Of a DNA stretch of 64,000 bases, positions 39,625-49,573 are shown piece by piece. The notes below the pieces were generated by a model that made no database searches, had not been told where the DNA came from, and was given only the letters and a program-made list of their open reading frames with translations. The DNA is from Gammaproteobacteria bacterium. Lineage in GTDB: Bacteria; Pseudomonadota; Gammaproteobacteria; Ga0077536. Positions within the stretch are counted from its first letter, which is position 1, and every line of letters starts with the position of its first letter. Made by a program: the position numbers and the translations under genes. The DNA lies in contig JADLGE010000047.1 in NCBI GenBank assembly GCA_020849475.1, positions 16,102-80,101 on the forward strand, given 5' to 3'.

Positions 39625-40491
39625 ATGCAAAGTTCGAGTGCGCGTTCCGTAGGTCTGTCCTTTGAATTCTTTCCGCCGCGCACGCCGGAGGGCGTGGCGC
39701 GCCTCGCCATCACGCGGCGCAAACTGGCCGAGCTCGCCCCGGAATTTTTTTCCGTGACCTTCGGCGCGGGCGGCACGACGCGCGATCTGACCCTGGAGAC
39801 GGTGCTGGAGCTGCGCGCCGACACCGGCATCGATACCGCGCCGCACCTGTCCTGCATCGGCTTCGGTTTGAGCGATATCCGCGCGGTCCTGCAGCGCTAT
39901 CGCGAGGCCGGCATCAGCCGCCTGGTGGCGCTGCGCGGCGACATGCCGTCCGGCACCAGCGGCTTTGGCGAGCTGCGCCATGCCAATGAGCTGGTCGAAT
40001 TCATCCGCCAGGAAAGCGGCCAGCATTTCCGCATTGAAGTGGCGGCCTATCCCGAGATTCACCCGCAGGCGGCCAGCGCCAGCGCCGACATCGACAATTT
40101 CCAGCGCAAGGTCGCGGCCGGCGCCAACGGCGCCATCACCCAGTATTTCTACAATTCCGACGCCTATTTCCGCTTCATGGACGAAGTGCACAAGCGCGGT
40201 GTCGACATCCCCGTGGTGCCGGGCATCATGCCGATCACGAATTTCTCCAACTTGAGGCGTTTTTCCGAGATGTGCGGCGCGGAACTGCCGCGCTGGATGG
40301 TCAAGCACCTGCAGGAATTCGGTGACGATCACGGCGCCATCGCCGCTTTCGGCATCGAAGTGGTGACGCGCCTGTGCGAACGCCTGCTGGCGGGCGGCGC
40401 GCCGGGCCTGCACTTCTACACCATGAACCAGCACGAGGCCGCCACCGCCATCTGCAACCATCTCGCCGTCCGCGGTCGCGGTCGCGCCTGA
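39625..40491 (+). CDS. metF: 5,10-methylenetetrahydrofolate reductase
   Basis: GLSFEFFPPRTPEG, FFSVTFGAGGTTRDLT, HLSCIGFG, GANGAITQYFYNSDAYFRF, GLHFYTMN. Alternative GTG start at 39616. Confidence 0.95.
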   Translation: MQSSSARSVGLSFEFFPPRTPEGVARLAITRRKLAELAPEFFSVTFGAGGTTRDLTLETVLELRADTGIDTAPHLSCIGFGLSDIRAVLQRYREAGISRLVALRGDMPSGTSGFGELRHANELVEFIRQESGQHFRIEVAAYPEIHPQAASASADIDNFQRKVAAGANGAITQYFYNSDAYFRFMDEVHKRGVDIPVVPGIMPITNFSNLRRFSEMCGAELPRWMVKHLQEFGDDHGAIAAFGIEVVTRLCERLLAGGAPGLHFYTMNQHEAATAICNHLAVRGRGRA

Positions 40492-40515
40492 GCCTTTGAA
40501 CGTGAGCGTGTGACC

Positions 40516-41940
40516 ATGACTGGGCCAGCATCCGAGCGCGCCGTGCTGCTGCTGGTCGACGACGACGAACTGATCGTCGATGCCCTTGGCCTGGTGCTGA
40601 GCGACGACTTCGACATCGTCAGCGCCGGCAGTCGTAGCGAAGCGCGCGCCCTGCTGCGCAAGCTCGATGCCCCGCCGCCATTGGCGCTGGTCGACCTGGG
40701 GCTGCCGCCCGAACCCCACGGTCCAGGCGAGGGCTTCGCGCTGCTGGGTGAGCTGTTCGCCTTCAACCCCGCCATGAAAGTGCTGGTGCTGTCCGGTCAG
40801 GACGAGCGGCGCAACATCCAGCACGCCCTGACCCTCGGCGCGGTGGATTTCGTGCCCAAGCCCTGTGAACCGGCGCTGCTGCGCGCGCGCCTGAAGCACC
40901 AGCTGCTGCTGCTCGACGCCGAGCGTCGCCCCCATGCGCCCGCGGCGGGCGCCGGTGAGCTCTTGCTGGGCGCGAGCGCCGGCATGGCGACCCTGCGCGC
41001 GCTCATCGAGCAATTCGCCGACACGCCGTTTCCGGTGTTGGTCGAAGGCGAGTCGGGCAGCGGCAAGGAACTGGTGGCGCAGGCGTTGCACGCCGCCAGC
41101 GCGCGCAAGCACGGTCCGATGCTGACCATGAACTGTGCGGCCTTCAGTCCGGATCTGCTCGAAGCGCAGCTGTTCGGCCATGCGCGCGGCGCCTATACCG
41201 GCGCCGACAAGGCCCGCGCCGGCTTTTTCGAAGAGGCCAGCGACGGCACCCTGTTCCTCGACGAAGTGGGCGAGATGCCCCTCGATCTGCAGGCCAAATT
41301 CCTGCGCGTGCTGGAGAACGGCGAGTACTACCGACTGGGTGAAACCGAGGCGCGGCGCTCGAATGCGCGCATCGTCGCCGCCACCAACCGTGAACTGCGC
41401 GAACTGGCCCGTGCCGGGCGCTTTCGCCAGGATCTTTTCCATCGCCTGAGCGTGCTGACGGTCAGCGTGCCGCCGCTGCGCAGCCGTGGCGACGACTGGC
41501 GGCTGCTGCTCGACGCCTTCCAGCGTCAATACGCGGCCAGCATCAAACCCTTCACCCTGGCGCCGGCCGCTGCCGAACTGCTGGCCGGCTACGCTTTTCC
41601 CGGCAACGTGCGCGAACTGCGCAATATCGTCATCCGCCTCGGCGCACGCTATCCCGGGCAGTGCGTGAGCGCCGCGCAACTGCGCCCTGAACTCGAGCTC
41701 GACGTCGACGCCGCGCAGCTGTCGCCGGCAGTCGACAGCGCCACGCCGGAACAACGGCTGCGCCAGCCCGGCTTTCGCCTCGACGACGAACTGGCGGCGC
41801 TGGAACGGCAGTACATCGAAGCGGCGCTGCGCTTGGGCGAGGGCAACCTCAGCAAGGCGGCGCGCCTGCTGGGCGTCAATCGCACCACGCTCCACAGCCG
41901 CCTCGCGCGTCTGACGCCGCCAGCGGCGACGGACGACTAG
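40516..41940 (+). CDS. Sigma54-interacting response regulator (REC-AAA+-Fis HTH), PrsR-like
   Basis: REC LLLVDDDELIVDALGL...LALVDLGLPPEPHGPGEGFALL; AAA+ GESGSGKELVAQALH, RGAYTGADKARAGFFEEASDGTLFLDEVGEMP; C-terminal Fis-type HTH LSKAARLLGVNRTTLHSRL. Confidence 0.9.
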   Translation: MTGPASERAVLLLVDDDELIVDALGLVLSDDFDIVSAGSRSEARALLRKLDAPPPLALVDLGLPPEPHGPGEGFALLGELFAFNPAMKVLVLSGQDERRNIQHALTLGAVDFVPKPCEPALLRARLKHQLLLLDAERRPHAPAAGAGELLLGASAGMATLRALIEQFADTPFPVLVEGESGSGKELVAQALHAASARKHGPMLTMNCAAFSPDLLEAQLFGHARGAYTGADKARAGFFEEASDGTLFLDEVGEMPLDLQAKFLRVLENGEYYRLGETEARRSNARIVAATNRELRELARAGRFRQDLFHRLSVLTVSVPPLRSRGDDWRLLLDAFQRQYAASIKPFTLAPAAAELLAGYAFPGNVRELRNIVIRLGARYPGQCVSAAQLRPELELDVDAAQLSPAVDSATPEQRLRQPGFRLDDELAALERQYIEAALRLGEGNLSKAARLLGVNRTTLHSRLARLTPPAATDD

Positions 41941-41942
41941 CC

Positions 41943-43112
41943 GTGTACGAGCGCCATTTCGGCCTCGCCAAAGCGCCGTTCCGCATCACGCCCGACCCGG
42001 AGTTCTTTTTTTCGGGCGGCAACCGCGGCGCGGTGCTGGAAGCCTTGATCTACGCCACCGCGCGCGGCGAGGGCATCGTCAAAGTGGTGGGCGAAGTCGG
42101 CAGCGGCAAGACCATGCTGTGTCGCATGCTCGAGCGTGAGCTGCCGGCCGACTGCGAAATCGTCTACGTCGCCAATCCGCGGCTCTATCCCGACGCCGTG
42201 CTGCACGCCATCGCCAGCGAGCTCGGCCTCGTCGCCGCGCCCGAGGACTCCAAGCTCAAGGTGCTGCACGCCGTGCAGGACTATCTGCTGGCGCGCCACG
42301 CGGCCGGCAAGCGGGTGGTGATGTTCATCGAGGAGGCGCAGGCCATGCCCGTCGAGACGCTGGAGGAGATTCGCCTGCTCAGCAACCTCGAAACGACCCA
42401 GGCCAAGCTCCTGCAGATAGTGCTTTTCGGCCAGCCTGAACTCGACGACAAACTGGCCCTGCACGAGATTCGCCAGCTGCGCGAGCGCATTACCCACGGT
42501 TTTCACCTCACCCCGCTCAATCGCGAACAGATACGCGACTACCTCCTGGCGCGCCTCAGGGCCAGCGGCTATCGCGGCGAAGGCTTGTTCGCGCCGGCCG
42601 CGATTCGCGCCATCGAGCGCGCCTCGCGGGGGCTGTTGCGACGGATCAATGTGCTGGCCGATAAAGCCTTGCTGGCGGCCTACGCCGACCAGGCCGCCGG
42701 GGTCGATGCCAGCCATGTGCGGCGCGCGGTGGCGGACAGCGAGTTTGGCGCCGAGATGCGCGGGGTGCCGCGCTGGTGGCCGGCGCTGTTGCTGCTGCCG
42801 GTCCTGGGTGGGCTGCTCTGGTTGCTCAGCAATGAGTGGGAATTTCTCCCGCGCGGCGCCGCCAGCGCGCCGACCGAGGTCGCGGCCGCCGCCAGCGCGC
42901 CTAAGGTGGCAGTGTCGCCGGCCGCGCCCCCGTCGGCGACCGCCGCGTCGGCGCCGGCCAGCCCCGCGCAAGCCGCCGCCGACGCAGCGCCTTACCCGCG
43001 CGTGTCGGCTGACACCGGGCTGGTCGGACTGGAGCATCTGATGCCGGCCGAGCTGCCTGCTCCGGACACCCGCGCCCTCTTGGAAAAATGGGGTGGTCGG
43101 CCCCAACGCTGA
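41943..43112 (+). CDS. mshM: MshM/ExeA-like AAA ATPase
   Basis: YERHFGLAKAPFRITPDPEFFFSGGNRGAVLEAL, Walker A GEVGSGKTMLCRML, VVMFIEEAQAMP; GTG start 3 nt after preceding stop context. Confidence 0.85.
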   Translation: MYERHFGLAKAPFRITPDPEFFFSGGNRGAVLEALIYATARGEGIVKVVGEVGSGKTMLCRMLERELPADCEIVYVANPRLYPDAVLHAIASELGLVAAPEDSKLKVLHAVQDYLLARHAAGKRVVMFIEEAQAMPVETLEEIRLLSNLETTQAKLLQIVLFGQPELDDKLALHEIRQLRERITHGFHLTPLNREQIRDYLLARLRASGYRGEGLFAPAAIRAIERASRGLLRRINVLADKALLAAYADQAAGVDASHVRRAVADSEFGAEMRGVPRWWPALLLLPVLGGLLWLLSNEWEFLPRGAASAPTEVAAAASAPKVAVSPAAPPSATAASAPASPAQAAADAAPYPRVSADTGLVGLEHLMPAELPAPDTRALLEKWGGRPQR

Positions 43113-43239
43113 GCCGCAGCGCGCCGAGGTGGATTTGATATATCGGGAGAGTTCTTTATTTATTAGATATTTATAGTAGATTTATAATGTGTTATGTTCG
43201 AAATGGGGGATCCCGAGACGCGAGCCGAGGCCCGAGCAC

Positions 43240-44934
43240 ATGAAATTCAAAGCGATAGTCGTGACGCTGCTGGCCCTGTGGCTGGCCGCTTGCGCCGAGA
43301 TCCGACCGCATCCTCCGGCCGCGCCGCCATCCGGCCATCTCAACAATCCGCCCGTGGCGCCGGCCAGCAATATTCCCGAAGTCGTCGGCCAGGTGCCGTT
43401 CGTGCCGGCGCCCGCCGTCACCCCTGCGCCGGAGCGTTACACGGTGGTGGTCAACGACGTGCCGGTCCGCGAACTGCTGTTCGCGCTGGCCCGCGATGCC
43501 AAGCTCAATATCGATATCGGTGGCGCGATCAGCGGCAATGTCACGCTCAACGCCATCGATCAGACCTTGCCGCAGATCCTCGAGCGCGTCGCGCGCCAGG
43601 TGTCGCTGCGCTACGAAGTCACGCAGGACACCATCGTCATCTCGCCCGACGAGGCCTATCTGCGCACCTACGAAGTTGGTTACGTCAATCTCTCGCGCGA
43701 CGTCGACACCACGGTCAATGTCGCGACGCGCGTCGCCACCACCGGTGACAGCGCGGTCGAAGGCGGCAGCGGTGGCAGCGGCCGCAGCAGCGGTGGTGGC
43801 AGTGGCGAGAACAATTCCTCATCCACGCGTCTCGAGACCCGTTCCTACAATCGCTTCTGGGACACCCTGCGCTCCAACATCCTGTCGATACTCGGCGAAG
43901 CCAATGTCACCACCGGCGACACCAATGCCTCGGACAAAGTGATCGTCAACGCCGAGAGCGGCCTCATCAGCGTGCGTGCCACCAGTCGTCAGCACAAGAT
44001 CATCGAAGAATTCGTGCAGCGTGTGCTGGTCAACGCGCGTCGCCAGGTGATGATTGAAGCGACCATCGTCGAAGTGTCCTTGAGCGATCAGTATCAAGCC
44101 GGCGTCGACTGGAATCTGCTGCTGAACCAGTCGAATGCCGCGGGCTTCACGGTCGATCAGTCGGTGCTCGGCAAGATTGCCGACGGCGCCATCGACAACG
44201 CCATTTCTTCTTTTACGCTCGGCTACAAAAATCCCTTGCTCGGCGACAACTCGGTGACCGCGACCGTGCGCCTGCTGCATGAATTCGGCGATACGCGCGT
44301 GCTGTCGAGCCCGCGGCTCATGGTTCTGAACAATCAGACCGCGGTGCTGAAAGTAGTGGAGGAGCTGGTCTACTTCACCTTGAACGTGACCGACAAGGAT
44401 TCCACCACCACCTCGCAGGGCCGCACCCTGGTTGAAACCGATGTGCATTCGGTGCCGGTGGGGCTGGTGATGGCGGTCACGCCGCAGGTCTCGGCCAACA
44501 GCGAAGTGACCTTGACCGTGCGTCCGACCATTTCGCAGAAGATAGGTGACGCGGTCGATCCGGGCCCGGTCTTGATCACCGAACTGCGCGGCTCTTCGAG
44601 TGACGTCACCAATCTCGTGCCCGTCATTCGTGTGCGCGAAATGGAATCGGTGTTGAAACTCGTCGATGGCCAGATAGGCGTGCTCGGCGGTCTCATGCAG
44701 GACGACATGCGCGGTGGCAACCGTGACGTGCCGGGGCTGTCACGCATTCCGGTGTTGGGGCATATGTTCTTCCGCACCGAGGAAACCAATAAGCGCAAGA
44801 CCGAACTGGTGGTGTTCCTGCGGCCGGTGGTGGTGCGCGACCCAAGCATCAACACCGACCTCAAGGATTACGCCGGCCTGTTGGGCAGCAGCGCGGCGCC
44901 CGCTGCCGCCGTGCCCGCCAACCCGGCGCCGTGA
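43240..44934 (+). CDS. mshL: MSHA-type secretin MshL
   Basis: Lipobox LAAC; secretin/TonB short N-terminal domain; VLSSPRLMVLNNQTAVLKVVEELVYFT, VGLVMAVTPQVSANSEVTLTVRPTIS, LVVFLRPVVVRDPS. Confidence 0.92.
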   Translation: MKFKAIVVTLLALWLAACAEIRPHPPAAPPSGHLNNPPVAPASNIPEVVGQVPFVPAPAVTPAPERYTVVVNDVPVRELLFALARDAKLNIDIGGAISGNVTLNAIDQTLPQILERVARQVSLRYEVTQDTIVISPDEAYLRTYEVGYVNLSRDVDTTVNVATRVATTGDSAVEGGSGGSGRSSGGGSGENNSSSTRLETRSYNRFWDTLRSNILSILGEANVTTGDTNASDKVIVNAESGLISVRATSRQHKIIEEFVQRVLVNARRQVMIEATIVEVSLSDQYQAGVDWNLLLNQSNAAGFTVDQSVLGKIADGAIDNAISSFTLGYKNPLLGDNSVTATVRLLHEFGDTRVLSSPRLMVLNNQTAVLKVVEELVYFTLNVTDKDSTTTSQGRTLVETDVHSVPVGLVMAVTPQVSANSEVTLTVRPTISQKIGDAVDPGPVLITELRGSSSDVTNLVPVIRVREMESVLKLVDGQIGVLGGLMQDDMRGGNRDVPGLSRIPVLGHMFFRTEETNKRKTELVVFLRPVVVRDPSINTDLKDYAGLLGSSAAPAAAVPANPAP

Positions 44935-45018
44935 GGCGATGGCGATGTCGCGCACCGCGCCCAAGGCGTTGCCGTCATTGACTGACGGTCGCCGCTTGAA
45001 CGTGCGCGAGGCCTTGCC

Positions 45019-46662
45019 ATGAGCCTGTTGATGGACGCCTTGCGGCGTGCCGAGGCCGATAAGAAGGCGCAGGAAGAACGCGCCGCGCGCGCCGCCGGCG
45101 AGGATGTGCCGGGCGACGCCGGCATCGTCACGCGCATATCGCCCTACAGCAAATCCCAGGACGACACCGTGCAGATTGACGGTCGCGCCCTGCAGGCGGC
45201 GGCCGCCACCATGGCCGACTTCGATCTGCGCATCGACGACAACCTCGACCGCAGTCTGTCCATGACGGCGCCCGAGAGTCTGAGTCTGGAGCCGCTGGCC
45301 GACGCGGCCGGCAACGACACCGATTTCCTGCCCATGGACAGCGCCCCGGATGAAGACTTCGATGCGGCGGAATTCGGCGGCAATCTGACCTTCAAAGGGC
45401 GCACCGAGCGCCGCGAGCAGACCGGCACCCTGCCCAATGCGCGCGGCATGTCCAGCGACCTCGATGATTATTTCGATCGCTCCCAGACCCTGGCCGCGCC
45501 GAAAGCCGCCGCGCGCGGTGAAGACGGCACACTCGAAGATGTCTCCGCGCACACCGTGGCCGGCGCGCAAACGGTTTTCCGCGCCGCCGAACGCACGCCG
45601 CGCGGGCGGCTGCTGACCTGGGTGGCGGCGCTGGCGGTGTGCGTCGTGCTGGGCATCGCCGGTCTCGGCGTCTACTACGCCGGCCTGAGTCCCGCGCCGC
45701 ATGTGGTGCCATCGCCGGAAGTGGCGCGCGATGTCGAGCGGCCGCGTGATGAAGTGCGCACGCTCGCGCCGCTGCCAACGTCTGCGCCCGCCGCCGATGT
45801 CGCGCTGGCGCGCATCGATACCCAGCCGCCGCCGCAAGAGACCCGCGCTACACCGGCGTCGGCGGATGCAGTGCCGGTCGCGCTCGAAACGTCTCCTGCC
45901 GCGCCCGCCGCGGCGACAAGCGCAGCGGCGCCGAACGTCGCCGTGAAGGCCGCGCGACCGCGCCAACCCGTGCGGCCGAGGCCTGCAGCAAGGGCTAAAG
46001 CGGCGCCGGATGCACACGCCAACAGTGAAGAAATCGCCAGCGGCGAAGTGCAGATCTCGCGCAGCCGGCGGCCCCATCCCATCGATGCCACCTTGAGTGA
46101 GGCCTATGCCGCGTTCCAGGCCGGCAATCTTGAGCTAGCGGCCAAGCTCTATAACAGCGCGCGTGTCATCGATCCCGCCCGCCGCGATACCTTGCTCGGC
46201 CTCGGCGCGGTGGCCTTGAAGCGTGGCGACCTGCCGCGCGCCTACGAATTTTACGCCGAGGTGCTGAAGCGCAACCCGGATGACCCGGTCGCGAGCGCCG
46301 CCATCTTCAACATGACCGAAGCCGAAGGCGAAGGCGGCGCCGCGCGTCTGCGTCTGCTGCTCGACGGCCACGCCGACGCCGCCTATCTGCATGCGGCGCT
46401 CGGCAACTGGTATGCGCGACGCCAACGCTGGCCGGATGCGCAGCAGGCCTATTTCGACGCCGCAAGGCTCGATGGCGCCAACCCCGATTACGTCTTCAAC
46501 CTCGCCGTGAGTCTCGACCACATGGGCCAGGGCAGTGCGGCGGCCACTTACTATGAAAAGAGTCTGGCCTTGCGCGCCCAGCGCAGCGCGGGCTTCAACG
46601 CACAAGCCGCACAGGCGCGCCTCAGCGCGCTGTCCGCGTCGGGCGCCGGCCACACGCCATGA
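45019..46662 (+). CDS. TPR protein of MSHA-type pilus operon (MshN-like)
   Basis: MSLLMDALRRAEADKKAQEE start, single TM, Pro/Ala-rich linker, C-terminal TPRs; position in msh operon. Confidence 0.75.
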   Translation: MSLLMDALRRAEADKKAQEERAARAAGEDVPGDAGIVTRISPYSKSQDDTVQIDGRALQAAAATMADFDLRIDDNLDRSLSMTAPESLSLEPLADAAGNDTDFLPMDSAPDEDFDAAEFGGNLTFKGRTERREQTGTLPNARGMSSDLDDYFDRSQTLAAPKAAARGEDGTLEDVSAHTVAGAQTVFRAAERTPRGRLLTWVAALAVCVVLGIAGLGVYYAGLSPAPHVVPSPEVARDVERPRDEVRTLAPLPTSAPAADVALARIDTQPPPQETRATPASADAVPVALETSPAAPAAATSAAAPNVAVKAARPRQPVRPRPAARAKAAPDAHANSEEIASGEVQISRSRRPHPIDATLSEAYAAFQAGNLELAAKLYNSARVIDPARRDTLLGLGAVALKRGDLPRAYEFYAEVLKRNPDDPVASAAIFNMTEAEGEGGAARLRLLLDGHADAAYLHAALGNWYARRQRWPDAQQAYFDAARLDGANPDYVFNLAVSLDHMGQGSAAATYYEKSLALRAQRSAGFNAQAAQARLSALSASGAGHTP

Positions 46663-48368
46663 ATTCGCCGAAACGGTCGCTGCGCATCGGCGAACTGCTG
46701 GTTCAGAAGGGCGTCGTCAGCTCCGATCAGATTCGCATCGCGCTCACCGAACAGCGCAAGAACCGTGATCACCTCGGGCGCATTCTGGTGCGCCTGGGCT
46801 TTGCCACCGAGGCCATCATCCTCGACGTGCTGGGCGGCGCCTTAGGCCAACAGAAAGCGCAGCTCTCGCAGGTGGTGGTCGATTCGGAAGCCATCCGCCT
46901 CATTCCCAAGGACATGGCGCGGCGCTTTCATATCCTGCCGCTGACCTTCGACGCCAACAGCAATCGCCTGACCGTGGCGATGGCCGACACCTTCAACGTG
47001 GTGGCGCTCGACCAGCTTGCCGCCCATCTCGGTGGCGCGGTCGAGATCGTGCCCTTGATGGCGGGCGAGGCGGAAATCGAAAAAGCCATCGACCAGTTCT
47101 ACGGTTTCGAACTGTCGGTCGACGGCATCCTGCGCGAAATAGAAACCGGTGAAATCGACTACGAGAGTCTCGATGCCGACAGCGCCGAGTACAGCCAACC
47201 GGTGGTGCGGCTGGTCAACGCCCTGCTGTCCGATGCGGTCAAGCGCGGCGCCTCGGACATCCACTTCGAACCGGAAGAGGGCTTCCTGCGTTTTCGCTAT
47301 CGCATCGATGGCGTGCTGCGCCAGATAAGGTCCTTGCACAAGAACTACTGGTCGGCGCTGGCGGTGCGTCTGAAAGTGATGTCCGGCATGGACATCGCCG
47401 AGACCCGCGCGCCCCAGGACGGTCGCATCACCTTGAGTCTGTCGGGGCGGCAGATTGATTTTCGTGTCTCGACTTTCCCGACCGTGCACGGCGAGAACAT
47501 CGTGCTGCGCGTGCTGGACCGCCAGAAAGGCATCGTGCCCATCGACGAGCTCGGTCTCGACGACGATGTGCTCATGACCTTGAAGCTCATGGTGGCGCGC
47601 CCCGAAGGCCTGTTGCTGGTGACCGGGCCTACTGGCAGCGGCAAGACCACCACGCTCTACAGTCTCCTGAACCACCTCAACACCGAGTCGGTCAACATCA
47701 TGACCTTGGAAGACCCGGTGGAATATCCGATGGGCATGATTCGACAGACGTCCATCAACGAAGTCGCGCGCCTCGACTTCGCGAGCGGCGTGCGCTCGAT
47801 CCTGCGTCAGGATCCGGACATCATTCTGGTCGGCGAAATTCGCGACGAAGACACCGCCTCGATGGCGTTTCGCGCCGCCATGACCGGCCACCAGGTGTTC
47901 TCGACCCTGCACACCAATTCATCGCTCGGTACCTTGCCACGCCTGCTCGACATGGGCATACGGCCCGAGATCCTGGCCGGCAACATCATCGGCATCATTG
48001 CTCAGCGTCTGATCCGCAAGCTGCGTCTCGATTGTCGTGAAGCCTATGAGCCGAGCGAACTCGAGCGGCGCATTCTCGGCCTCGATGCCGCGGCGCGCGG
48101 ACACACCATCTTCCGCGTCGCCGAGGAATTCGGTCATGCGCCGCATCAAGGCTACGAGGGACGCACCGCGCTGATTGAAGTGCTGCGCTTCGATCGCGAA
48201 ATCGACGAGCTCATCGCGCAGAACGCCAAGCTCAAGGAACTGACGGTGGCGGCGCGTCGGCGCGGTTTCCAGACCCTGGCGGACGTGGCCATCAAGCGCG
48301 TGCTGGAAGGCCTCACCTCGCTCGATGAAGTGTCGCGGGTGGTCGACCTGACCGAGAGACTCGGCTGA
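46659..48368 (+). CDS. mshE: Type IV pilus/T2SS assembly ATPase (MshE-like)
   Basis: GspE N-terminal domain, Walker A VTGPTGSGKTTTLYSLLNHLN, ILRQDPDIILVGEIRDEDTASMAFRAAMTGHQVFSTLHTN. Confidence 0.93.
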   Translation: MNSPKRSLRIGELLVQKGVVSSDQIRIALTEQRKNRDHLGRILVRLGFATEAIILDVLGGALGQQKAQLSQVVVDSEAIRLIPKDMARRFHILPLTFDANSNRLTVAMADTFNVVALDQLAAHLGGAVEIVPLMAGEAEIEKAIDQFYGFELSVDGILREIETGEIDYESLDADSAEYSQPVVRLVNALLSDAVKRGASDIHFEPEEGFLRFRYRIDGVLRQIRSLHKNYWSALAVRLKVMSGMDIAETRAPQDGRITLSLSGRQIDFRVSTFPTVHGENIVLRVLDRQKGIVPIDELGLDDDVLMTLKLMVARPEGLLLVTGPTGSGKTTTLYSLLNHLNTESVNIMTLEDPVEYPMGMIRQTSINEVARLDFASGVRSILRQDPDIILVGEIRDEDTASMAFRAAMTGHQVFSTLHTNSSLGTLPRLLDMGIRPEILAGNIIGIIAQRLIRKLRLDCREAYEPSELERRILGLDAAARGHTIFRVAEEFGHAPHQGYEGRTALIEVLRFDREIDELIAQNAKLKELTVAARRRGFQTLADVAIKRVLEGLTSLDEVSRVVDLTERLG

Positions 48369-49573
48369 TGGAAGCCTACCGCTACAAGGCCATCAACGCC
48401 CAGGGGCGGGTCTCACAAGGACGGGTCGATGCCGTCAACCCGGCCGATCTCGAAACGCGCCTCGCGCGCATGGGGCTCGATCTCGTCAACTACCGCGAAC
48501 TGCCATCGCGCAACCGCAATGTCACCGGGCGCGGCATCGAGCGTATCGATCTCATCACGTTCTGCTTTCATCTCGAGCAATTGGTGCGCGCCGGCGTGCC
48601 GATACTCGAGGGCCTGTCGGATCTGCGCGACACGGTCGACAACCGGCGTCTGCGAGAAGTCACGGCGGCGATGATCGAAGGTATTGAAGGCGGCAAGAAC
48701 CTGTCGCAGGCGATGGCGGATTTTCCGTTCGTGTTCTCGCCGGTGTTCGTCAGTCTCATCCGCGCTGGCGAGGAGAGCGGCCAGCTGACGCGGGTGCTGG
48801 CCAAGGTCATCGAGAATCTCAAATGGCAGGACGAGCAGGCCGCCTACACCAAGCAATTGCTGACTTATCCCGTCATCGTCACGGTGTTCATTTTCCTCGC
48901 GCTGTTCTTTCTCATGATGTTCGTGGTGCCGAAGCTGGTCAGCTTTCTCGCGACCATGGGTCAGACGCTGCCGCTGCAGACCCGCGCCCTCATCGCCACC
49001 TCGAAGTTCTTCACCCAGTACTGGTACCTGGTGCTGTTCCTGCCGCTGGCGACCACCGTGGGTGGCGTGCTTGCGTTCAAGACTCATCCGCGCTTTGCCG
49101 ACTGGTTCGACGAGCTGTGCTTGAATCTGCCGCTGGTCGGGCCGGTGTTGAAGAAGCTCATCGTCACGCGCGTGTGCAATGTCTTTTCGATCATGTATTC
49201 GTCGGGCATCACGGTGCTCGAATGTGTGCGCACCACCGAGAACGTGGCGGGCAATCGCGCGGTGGCGAATGCCATGCGCGAGGCCGGCCGCATGATCGCC
49301 GACGGTGGCGGCATCAGTCGCAGCTTCGCCGCCACCGGCCTGTTCCCGCCGTTGGTGATACGCATGTTGAGGGTCGGCGAAAACACCGGCGCGCTCGAGA
49401 ATGCGCTCGACAACGTCAGCTATTTCTACACGCGCGACGTTGCCGAATCGGTGCAACGCCTGCAGGCGATGATCATGCCGATAATCACCATCCTGCTCGG
49501 CGCGGTGCTGTTCTGGATAATCGCGGCGATCCTTGGGCCTCTCTATGATTCGTTCACTAAGATCAATTTTTAG
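48368..49573 (+). CDS. mshG: Type IV pilus inner-membrane platform protein (GspF/MshG family)
   Basis: FCFHLEQLVRAGVPILEGLSDLRD, LIRAGEESGQLTRVLAKV, VCNVFSIMYSSGITVLECV, MLRVGENTGALENALDNVSYFY. Confidence 0.92.
   Translation: MEAYRYKAINAQGRVSQGRVDAVNPADLETRLARMGLDLVNYRELPSRNRNVTGRGIERIDLITFCFHLEQLVRAGVPILEGLSDLRDTVDNRRLREVTAAMIEGIEGGKNLSQAMADFPFVFSPVFVSLIRAGEESGQLTRVLAKVIENLKWQDEQAAYTKQLLTYPVIVTVFIFLALFFLMMFVVPKLVSFLATMGQTLPLQTRALIATSKFFTQYWYLVLFLPLATTVGGVLAFKTHPRFADWFDELCLNLPLVGPVLKKLIVTRVCNVFSIMYSSGITVLECVRTTENVAGNRAVANAMREAGRMIADGGGISRSFAATGLFPPLVIRMLRVGENTGALENALDNVSYFYTRDVAESVQRLQAMIMPIITILLGAVLFWIIAAILGPLYDSFTKINF

Noticed and set aside
39490-41895. 801-aa minus-strand ORF spanning metF and the response regulator
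   Set aside because: Runs antisense across two recognised genes and their intergenic gap; not a plausible protein.
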